DNA of 64,000 nt from Orychophragmus violaceus (taxonomy: Eukaryota > Streptophyta > Magnoliopsida > Brassicales > Brassicaceae): positions 55,207,728 through 55,271,727 of the forward strand of contig CM058236.1 of the NCBI GenBank assembly GCA_030180135.1. The letters are read 5' to 3'. The translations under genes were made by a program, and so were the position numbers. Positions 56,533-64,000 of the stretch are shown in pieces (position 1 is the first letter of the stretch; every line of letters starts with the position of its first letter). Under the pieces are notes generated by a model. That model saw only the letters and a list, made by a program, of their open reading frames with translations, was not told where the DNA came from and made no database searches.

Positions 56533-57754
56533 CTATATTTTGATCTGCGCTCAGCGCGGGATATTATTTTGATGCTCACAACAGATCGAAAAAGAAACAG
56601 CCCAACATCAGACAACATTTGACTTTGGCTCTTATGATAGTCACAACAAATAAGACAGTTAAAGGAACTTGTATTCTACGCATTTTGAACTGAAGTTTAG
56701 TGTCTCAAGGGGTTATAGTCATTCTAGGAATGTGCACTTTCTCTCCCGCTTTCGTTCATGTAATAACTAAAGCTTCAATAGTACGTTCATATAGTATTGT
56801 TATTTGAAGCCCGTTCCATTGCATAACCTTTTGGATTAATGTTCATGGGCAACAGTACATGAGAGCAAACCTTTAACCGTAATGAATGGATAGGTAAAAC
56901 ATATACCTTAATACCGTTAGAAAATGTAGGGAGTACACATAATTTTCAAGCAAGATTTTATCAACTGGGTCTATAGAATCAGCATATGTTTTTTCATCAC
57001 CTAAAAAAAAAAGAAGAATCCATTTGATTCAAGATAGAAAATTGAATATAAGTAATATGGTGTCAAATACTAACCTTTTAGTTGTGAGAGAAAATCTTCA
57101 TTAATCTAGTTAACATCATCGTTTGTAGAACATAGAATTGTTCTCGTTTATAGATTTTGGCGCATAATAATTATTGTTGTGATTTATTTGTTTTTCTTTT
57201 ATCTATTTTTATTATTGTTTTGTTTTAAAAATTGAATATGTTTCATCTCTCCACATTTCCTGTTATGTTTGCAAATTAGTAAAATCAGCAAGTCTGATTT
57301 CATACAGTTATGTAAGAAAATTTAAACTATTTTTTATAGAAGTTGTTAAAAGGGTCAAACCCAGCCCCGACAGTCAATTTCTTTATAGATTTTGACCCGT
57401 GACAACGTTTCGGATGGCTGACTTTTAGGCCGCGATAAATGGTCTAGCAAAACTTGAGACTCAGACACACTATTTTAGACTCATAAGTTACGTATCTAAA
57501 ATAGTGTGTCTGCATCTGCTTCATTTGAGTTTGCAGACCCGCAAGCGATCCAAAAATTTGAGTAAACAATTTTTATAAAAGGAACTGAAATAAATGTAGT
57601 AGATTTTTTTTTTTCAAAAAATCAAAATACTAATAACGTAAATGTAGTAGACACATTTAATTGTTTATTAAATTGAATTTAAATGACACACTTTGTAATT
57701 ATTTGAAAACCCAATGACATTTTTTATTTTGTACTTCTGTTTTAATAGTATAGA
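56533..57754 (-). mobile_element. Non-autonomous Helitron
   Basis: On the minus strand the 5' end reads TCTATACTATTAAAACAGAA (57754 leftward). The 3' end has a GC hairpin CCCGCGCTGAGCGCAG followed by ATCAAAATATAG, one base off the canonical CTAG. Flanks are A on the 5' side and T on the 3' side, as expected for rolling-circle insertion between A and T. 1222 bp, with no Rep/helicase coding. Confidence 0.75.
57462..57512. repeat. 18-bp perfect inverted repeat inside the Helitron
   Basis: CAGACACACTATTTTAGA (57462-57479) and its exact complement (57495-57512) with a 15-base loop. It could be an internal captured element or a second terminator-like hairpin. Confidence 0.85.
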
Positions 57755-58629
57755 TAGTAAACCGATTTCTAAAGAGATTATAATTGTTAAAAATAAAATA
57801 AGATTAGACTAATTTTTTCATCAACCAAAATTAGATTAACATTTTCGTACAATCCTCCAATTCCTATTTTTCCAGTTTTGAAGTATTTGAACCTTGATTC
57901 TCCAGCAAAGTTTATGAATGAATGCAAAGTGGAAATTCAATAGAATTTCCAATTCTTTAAAGCTAAGCTGAATTTATTCATAATTTTGAATTTCTTTGGA
58001 TTGTACGTTTTTTATGTGTAGGTACAATGGAAAATGTAGGTTGCAAAGTGTTGATAAGGTTTAAGATCGTATTTGTTTAAGTTTGTTATCAAATTTATTA
58101 GGTTAATTGGTTATCGACTATGGACTAACGGACAAATTATAAACCGAACAACTTTTATGTTCAATTACCTCACTGAATTAATTTGATTGGCCAATAGTCC
58201 AAAAATATCTTCGTCTAAAAGCATGGACCATACTTTAGTTGGAGCCCAATTATCAGACACATTAAAATATACTTTCCCGACAAACATAATTTTTTTTTTT
58301 GACAAACTCTAAAAAAACAAATAAGATAAGGCATTGTTTTTGTCGAAAAAAAGGAAAAAAATTTAGGGCAAGAAACACAAATGCTTTTCCATTCCTTCCA
58401 TATCGCGATTTCGTACAATTGATGTTAATCTGGAAATCAAGAGTAAAAATCTTCGGGAATCTCCTGCAGTCATCGCTTTATATTTCAATCAGAAGGAATA
58501 AGATGCTGTCCTTGGTGACTTCACAATCTTCGTAATCAATTTTTCATTCAAGCGTTTACTCTTCTTCTCTCCTTTTCCCTCTTCCTCACATGGATCACAC
58601 TCAGGGTACAACATTCTTCTCACTTCTCT
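57755..58629. other. AT-rich sequence upstream of a candidate gene
   Basis: No frames. A pyrimidine-rich stretch (58552-58628, CTCTTCTTCTCTCC) just before the start at 58630 looks like a plant 5' UTR. Confidence 0.45.
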
Positions 58630-58810
58630 ATGCCTTCTTACCATCCGAAATCTGCAGTAAAGAATCATCATCCGGATTCAGAAATCCTCGACGACGACGA
58701 TAATGTTAATCTGGTCCGATTCAATTCGGAATCTCTTTCACCTGTCCGAAAAGACGACCATGGATGGTTGCTTGATCCCGTTATCCTTGCTCGTGATTCT
58801 CGGCTCAACG
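58630..58810 (+). CDS. Candidate first exon of a host gene (possible cupin-family protein)
   Basis: ATG at 58630 after a pyrimidine-rich leader gives MPSYHPKSAVKNHH, an acidic EILDDDDNVN and GWLLDPVILARDSRLNG, then AACG and a GT that could be a splice donor (58811). The GWLLDPV-x2-ARD stretch recalls, from memory, the N-terminus of a plant RmlC-like cupin family. The catalytic/cupin part would lie in later exons. None is seen before Tat-D begins at 59030, so the gene is either split by Tat-D or a fragment. Confidence 0.4.
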
Positions 58811-59029
58811 GTTCGTCTCTTGTTTGCGTCTACTGATCGATTCCGCTTCCGTTTTCTTACAAATGTTATTCAGAAATTTGCCGAACAGCAATTCGTATAG
58901 TGTTCTTGTAGTATATTGAAACTGAGCCATTCTACTCTGTGAATGCTAATCGAGTGGCTGACTTGATGTTTGATTATCGTGTAATCCAGTGTTTCTCTTT
59001 TCTCGTTGCTGGAGATTCAAATTCATGGT

Positions 59030-59642
59030 TGTTATATATGGGTTTAGCACCCCATCTAATTAGCAGGGCCCAATACCTATTCTCAGTAAATAAGTCGGCC
59101 CAACAGAAACAAACTCGGCCCAATAAGCGAAGGCCAAAATATAAGCGCCCGAACCGATCCCATCATCATCAGTTCGGCTTGGCTCAGCCACAATCACAGG
59201 TCAGCTCGGCTTCGCTACAAGCCAAAGGAATGTATGGCTTAGCCCATCTCGTCATCGAGTACGGCCATCCGCACGAGCTCGACAAGTGGTCAACGGTCTG
59301 TAAAAAATACGACTATATTACTATAAATAGGAGTCGTCACTGTACATTAATGTAACTTTTTGGGATTTGTGTACTTCTCACTACTTTCTCTCTCTAGAGT
59401 TAATATTCCCGAATTGTAAACTGAGCTCGTCTCTCGACCAGCTCGAGCTCTCTAAATACAACACGCTCGTTATCGAGCAATTCAATCTCTTCGTTAATCA
59501 CCGAACATCTCTCTTTCTTGACTCATTGCCGAACCTAGTCAATTCTTTTCTAAAGATAAAACTTTGACCCTCGGACCCGAGCACGTCAACTCTCCCGAGC
59601 AAGACGCGCATTTGAACCTTTGTGAGAAGCTCGGTTATCACA
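59030..59642 (+). repeat. 5' LTR of Tat-D
   Basis: 613 bp, TGTTATATATGGG to GGTTATCACA, with GC-rich GCTCGAGCTC words and a CACTACTTTCTCTCTC stretch downstream of the sequence TATTACTATAAATAGGAG (about 59319), which is a good TATA box. Confidence 0.85.
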
Positions 59643-59644
59643 AT

Positions 59645-59661
59645 TGGCGCCGTCTGTGGGG
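59645..59661 (+). other. Primer-binding site of Tat-D
   Basis: TGGCGCCGTCTGTGGGG lies two bases after the LTR, typical of Tat-type elements. The first seven bases fit a tRNA ending GGCGCCA. Confidence 0.88.
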
Positions 59662-59697
59662 AATAAATTTTTTCTTCACTAACCAGCAGGATCAACA

Positions 59698-62644
59698 ATG
59701 ACAAGATTGCCACAGAACCGGGACTTCGTCCGTGTGACAGACAAGTCCATCTCGGGGACAAACTCTTCTCAAGCAAGGGGTCAACCTCAGCCTCAGCACG
59801 TCTCTTAAGTCGCAGACCCAATCATTCAGCCGGCGGGCGCCGAGCAGCAATCTCCAAACACCGAGCAGCCTCGGCAAGAAACGAATGACCAACAAACTGA
59901 GCAGAACACTTCTGTCTTGCTCAGAGCTCTCATGACACAAATTTCCGAGCTGTCTCAAGGAAGTAACGCCCGATTCGACCAGCTCGCAACAGCGCACACA
60001 GCATGCCAAGGTCAGATCAACGATCTGCGGATGGCGAGCCAGCAGGCCTCTGCTCCTCGGACTCGCCTTAACCGAGCATTGTTCGATAACGCAACCCCTT
60101 CCAATCCTAGGAGTGGAACAGTCTCACAGCAGACCGAGGATACCTGAGAACCTACCGACGACGGAATCCTAAACAACTCGACACAGGATACTCTCAGGGA
60201 TAACGAAATCGAGGACCTGAAACTAATGCTGTAAAATATGACATCAAAATTCCACCAGACGATTAGCTCGGCACCTGAAATCGATCGTGTGATAGAAGAG
60301 ACTCAAAATACTCCTTTTACTCAACGACTCATGAATACTCAAACCGAGCATTCAGCTTCCACAGTCAAGATCAAAATGATGACATATGACGGAAAGACCG
60401 ACCCGAGGCAATTCCTGACAGCCTTCCGTATAGCGATGGGTCGAACCCACTTCAGCCTTGGAGAACGAGACGCAGGTTACTGCCAACTGTTTGTCGAGCA
60501 TCTGACTGGATCGGCACTAGATTGGTTCTCTCGTCTGGAACCAAACTCAATAGATGGATATGACGACCTAACACATGCCTTCGTCAAGCACTATCAAATG
60601 TACATACAAGAGGAAGTATCCAATGCCTACCTGTGGGCCATTACTCAGGGACCGAAAGAAAGTCTCCGATCTTATATAACCCGCTTTAAGAGTGTTCGCC
60701 AAGCTTACGATCATAGACAGCGAAGGTCTACCCGCCTTAAGAAACGGCATATGGTACGAATCTAGCTTCCGAGAAGAACTCAAAAAGAACATACCAATCT
60801 CCCTTGAGGACGCCCTTCACCGAGCATCAATTTTTATTGATCTCGAGGAAGAAAAAGAAACCCTGGCAAAGAAGTTCGGACCCAAAAGTTCCAGCACGAA
60901 AGAAAAGACCGAGAAGAGCTCCGAACAGTATGAACCGCCGCAGCACTTCGATCAGGATTACAAAAGATCCAAAGAAGAAGACATGGCAAGAAAGGGAAAG
61001 TCATCCAATTACATCAGCGACCAGGACCACATGCAAGACGACGAGCGATCATATCAAGGCCAACGCCAAGATCGACCCCCCCCCCCCAAGGTTATCAAGA
61101 TCAAAACGAGGCCAAGCCCTGGAACAACAAATTCGTTCGGGGAGGAGACAAGAGCAAACTTTTCTGCGACTATCATCAACGAGCCGTACATAGCACCGCG
61201 GAATGCAGAAGCCTACAGGCTCTCTTATATGCCGACTATCAAAAAGACGGCAAAAAATTGGTACTCAATCGCAATCAGCATCCCTCGAAGCAGGTTAATC
61301 AAGTGGCGCAACCAAAGACCGAGGCCGAACGCTTCAAACTCGTTCAAGAAGAACGAAATAAACTAGCATTCGCCGAGGAAATTGAACAGATAGATGCCAA
61401 CACGACAGCTGCGAACAAGCGAGATCTCGACTAGGATAAAGAGGGAACACCTCCACCGAGAAGACGCATTAACATGATAATGGGGGGACTACGGATGGTC
61501 AACGACTTGGTCTGATCGATCAAAGAATACGAGCGTCGAGCCGCGACCGCCCATCATTGGCAACGAAACACCAACAACGAGCTCAGAATCGGCAGCGATA
61601 TCGCTCTTACTGATCAAGATGTTGAGGGTGTAGACCGACCGCATAACGATCCACTCGTCGTTGCAATGCGACTAGGCGATTGTGAAGTCTCTAAAATCCT
61701 GGTCGATACTGGAAGTTCGGTAGATCTGATCTTCAAGGAAACGATACAATGAATGGAACTCAGTGATTATCGCATCAAGCCCTCCACGAAACCACTAACC
61801 GGCTTCTCGGGAAACTCGATCAACACGATTGGGTCAATCAAACTCTCTGTTTACATCGGCCGAATCTCCAAGCTGATTAAATTTGTGGTCGTCGACCGAC
61901 CAGCAATTTACAATGTCATTCTCGGTACTCCATGGATACACGAGATGAAGGCAGTTCCGTCCACGTACCACCAATGCGTCAAGTTTCCCACCCCGTTCGG
62001 CGTCTTTACACTCCGAGGAGATCAAAGGGTATCCTGAACATGCTTCCGAATCGAGCACAAATTACACCATAAGTCACAGGCCTACCTAGTCGCCGAACCT
62101 CGTATCGAGCTAATACCTCCCGACCGACCTCAGAAGGATACGGTAATACAAGTCAACATTGACATTAGCGACCCCGAGCGCTGCTTCGGAATAGGAGCCG
62201 ACCTCCGCAAGGATTTACAGGACAAGCTCATCGAGTTCCTCAAGCAGAACGCAAGACTTTTGCATGGATGACCAACGACATGACCGGGGTAGATCCATCA
62301 GTCGCGTGCCACGAGCTGCATGTCGACCCAGTTTTCAAGCCGATCAAGCAGAAAAGAAGAAAGCTCGGCCCTGAGCGCGCCAAAGCCGTTAACGATGAAA
62401 TAGAGCGTTTAACAAAGGCCGGATCGATCGCCGAAGTGAAATATCCAGATTGGCTTGCAAATCCAGTGGTTGTGAAAAAGAAGAAAGACAAGTGACGAGT
62501 TTGCGTGGATTTCACCGACCTTAACAAGGCCTGCCCAAAAGACAGTTTCCCTCTCCCACACATTGGCAGACTAATCGAGGCAACTACCGGACACGACCTC
62601 CTTTCGTTCATGGATGCTTTCGCGGGATACAATCAGATCATGAT
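59698..62644 (+). pseudogene. Tat-D gag-protease-reverse transcriptase, broken
   Basis: Gag starts at 59698 (MTRLPQNRDF) and shares one frame to 60765 with stops at about 59806, 60145 and 60233. The capsid reads MTYDGKTDPRQFLTAFRIAM, LTGSALDWFSRLEP and TQGPKESLRSYITRF. A frame change near 60690 continues through NGIWYESSFREEL and FIDLEEEKETL. A zinc knuckle-like CEYHQRAVHSTAEC (near 61160-61205) follows. The protease has LVDTGSSVDLIF (61707) and the frame at 61753-62037 has GFSGNSINTIG and YNVILGTPWIHEM. Reverse transcriptase begins with DFTDLNKACPKDSFPLPHI and FMDAFAGYNQIM and is cut at 62644, before the catalytic YxDD. It is inactive. Confidence 0.85.
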
Positions 62645-63180
62645 TGTGAGATCCGAGATTCACACTAAGAATTTGTATTCGTGGATTTGGACTTTAGGAT
62701 ACAGAAATGGTATAGTTTCCTATGAATCAAAGACTTTATTGAGACTGATCGTCGAGATAGAACAAACACAATCGAAAAGAGAGTACAAAGTATGATAATC
62801 GCGCTGTCTAGTCGAAGTGTTCTGAATTAGGGTTGGCCTCCTCCGAGTGAATCGCCACTTCTTCTTTAAATAGTCTCGACTTTGACCTTCTTGTTCCGAT
62901 ATTTCGGCCTCGCCTTCATAACGATCTCCGAGATTTTCGTGGATCAGTTGAACCGACGAAGACCGAGTTGCTCTATCTCCACGTCGTCTGCTGCCGAGCT
63001 CGAGCTCGATCGCCTTTTACGTCGGCATCACTTGGGCCTTGTCAAAGTATCATTCGTTTGGGCCCAACAAATGAATCGGCTCGTCTCTCTATCTTTGATT
63101 CTGGAACGGGCTCATAAATATGGGCCTTTGTTTTATTTGTTAATGGGCCAGATTTCCTAGAGGGAAATCCAGTACCAACA
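62645..63180 (-). repeat. 3' LTR of Tat-H
   Basis: 536 bp. On the minus strand TGTTGGTACTGGATTTCC to CTCGGATCTCACA. It is unrelated to the Tat-D LTR. Confidence 0.78.
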
Positions 63181-63196
63181 ATAGCCCCCCAGCCCA
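63181..63196 (-). other. Polypurine tract of Tat-H
   Basis: The minus strand GGGCTGGGGGGCTAT abuts the LTR start TGTTGG. Confidence 0.8.
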
Positions 63197-63560
63197 TTAA
63201 TTTCGACAAGTCGAGGTTAATGGGCGGTGGACGTTCTTGGGAAGACGTGCGCGTGTCTTGAGCATTAGGAAAAACCCTAATGGTTATTTTTGCCTCGTTC
63301 GCGGATCTTGTTTTAATCGGATGGCCAAGATTGGGCGCGTGTCTTAGATTAATCTGTTTGTGGCGCGTTCGTTGATGCGGCGGATGTGACTTAATCGTCA
63401 ACCACTCGTCTCTGCCCTTAGATCTTATGTCAACGGTCGAGATTGCAAGAAATCGAAGGATCCCAACTATCTCAATCTTTTTCGTAATCATTTACAAATT
63501 TTGAATTGAGCGGTTGGGATTGCGGGATACGAAAGATCCACTGGATCTCGAGCACGAGAT

Positions 63561-63572
63561 AGTTTAAAAGGG
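63561..63572 (+). promoter_or_regulatory. Possible TATA box of the Tat-H antisense ORF
   Basis: AGTTTAAAAGGG lies 170 bases before the ORF start at 63734, followed by TC-rich leader DNA (63630-63720). Confidence 0.4.
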
Positions 63573-63733
63573 GAAGTTACCTAGCACGATTCCCATTACT
63601 GCTCGCACTACAAATCGACAAGGTAACTTCTTCTCCCTCATTCTATCTTTTTTTTTTACTGTTACTCTGAGGCTTTTTCCTCTAGAGATTCGTCTTTCTT
63701 CTCTCTTAAAAGAAATTTCCGATATACCCAATC

Positions 63734-64000
63734 ATGGTTCGAAAGGGTGCGGTCAGGGCGAGTGCAACTGTGGCGGCAGGACCATTTGGTCCTCACCTAC
63801 CGTCCAGTCTAACCGCGGACCATATACAGAAATTACGGGCGAAGTGCCGGATCCCCGCCGGAGGTGGAGATAATCATCCCGTCTCCAGAGATGTTGCCGG
63901 AGACTGCTGTTGAGGGCTACTGCTGTGCCTCTTATACCTACTTCGATAAATGTGGATTGTTTTTCCCGATCCCTCGCATTATCTCATGGGTTTTGGCTCA
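63734..64000 (+). pseudogene. Antisense additional ORF of Tat-H, shifted, runs off the window
   Basis: ATG at 63734 reads MVRKGAVRASATVAAGPFGP, SLTADHIQKLRAKC. Near 63860 the frame must change to continue with IIIPSPEMLP and EGYCCASYTYFDKCGLFF, then PIPRIISWVLA to the window end. The text resembles the conserved plant-transposon N-terminal domain with a FPIP motif found in Tat-lineage elements. It lies on the strand opposite to the host element's gag-pol, between pol and 3' LTR, the place where additional antisense ORFs are known in Tat elements. Its function is unknown. Confidence 0.6.

Larger units (their letters stand above)
59030..62644 (+). mobile_element. Tat-D, Ty3/gypsy (Tat lineage) retrotransposon, 5' part
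   Basis: 5' LTR, a TGGCGCCGTCTGTGGGG primer site and gag-protease-RT on the plus strand, cut by Tat-H inside the reverse transcriptase. The gag and the primer site type fit the Tat lineage (Atlantys/Retand-like). The 5 bases before the LTR are ATGGT. The partner is outside the window. Confidence 0.85.
62645..64000 (-). mobile_element. Tat-H, Ty3/gypsy retrotransposon, 3' part
   Basis: 3' LTR (62645-63180), purine tract and an antisense ORF beside the LTR. The rest continues beyond the window. The left flank ATGAT (62640-62644) lies inside the Tat-D reverse transcriptase. Confidence 0.75.

Noticed and set aside
63042..63491. 149-codon minus-strand frame overlapping the Tat-H LTR edge
   Set aside because: It crosses the LTR/purine-tract boundary and shows no gypsy pol motifs. 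It is a chance frame in GC-richer DNA.

Overview
The window looks like transposon-dense, probably pericentromeric, heterochromatin of a flowering plant of the mustard family (Brassicaceae). The evidence is the mixture of families: Athila-type Ty3/gypsy elements with a tRNA-Asp-type primer site, several Ty1/copia lineages, En/Spm (CACTA) transposons with CCGACGG subterminal arrays, Tat-type gypsy elements and a Helitron with typical Brassicaceae ends. The genus cannot be fixed from the sequence alone. Nearly every long reading frame belongs to a mobile element. Only two stretches look like ordinary host genes, and a third host relic is suspected. Element letters and numbers used below are local labels.

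Layout. 1-3384: Athila-B (minus), inserted into Athila-A (plus, 3' part, 3385-5987), which itself sits in the 3' end of copia-1 (minus, 5988-10848). 10849-12090 and 18362-19096: unique sequence that may carry exon relics of a minus-strand gene, split by CACTA-1 (12091-18361, TSD ATA, TNP2-type transposase with frameshifts). 19097 to about 47757: CACTA-2, stretched to about 28.7 kb by insertions. These are Athila-C (19560-32331), which contains copia-4 (21904-29199), and copia-2 (35670-46978, TSD AAGTT), which contains the gypsy composite E/F/G (37421-44793). CACTA-2 keeps a TNPA-like gene (32525-34149, minus) and a second small gene (47132-47682, minus).

Further right. CACTA-2 ends inside a broken host membrane-protein gene (47780-48678, minus). 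49906-55483 is copia-3, a very young complete element with a 1449-codon open frame, a TSD of CTTAG and one visible LTR difference. A GC-rich MITE (56058-56397), a Helitron (56533-57754) and a plausible first exon of a host gene (58630-58810) follow. Tat-D (59030-62644) inserted just downstream of that exon. Tat-D is interrupted in its reverse transcriptase by Tat-H (62645 to beyond the window), which carries an antisense ORF next to its 3' LTR.

The most interesting signals are non-coding. (1) Paired short CpG dyads recur in the same part of every Athila LTR, and again in the leader, the gag end and the 3' region. Their arms change together so that the dyad symmetry is kept, and two unrelated LTR families here also carry two or three CpG dyads. 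(2) Three purine tracts recur at the same positions in three Athila copies, together with a stem-loop that abuts a splice-donor-like site. (3) tRNA-like A-box/B-box modules with tRNA spacing sit beside the CCGACGG arrays of both CACTA elements. (4) copia-4 has nearly identical LTRs and an intact gag but a ruined pol, which suggests movement in trans.
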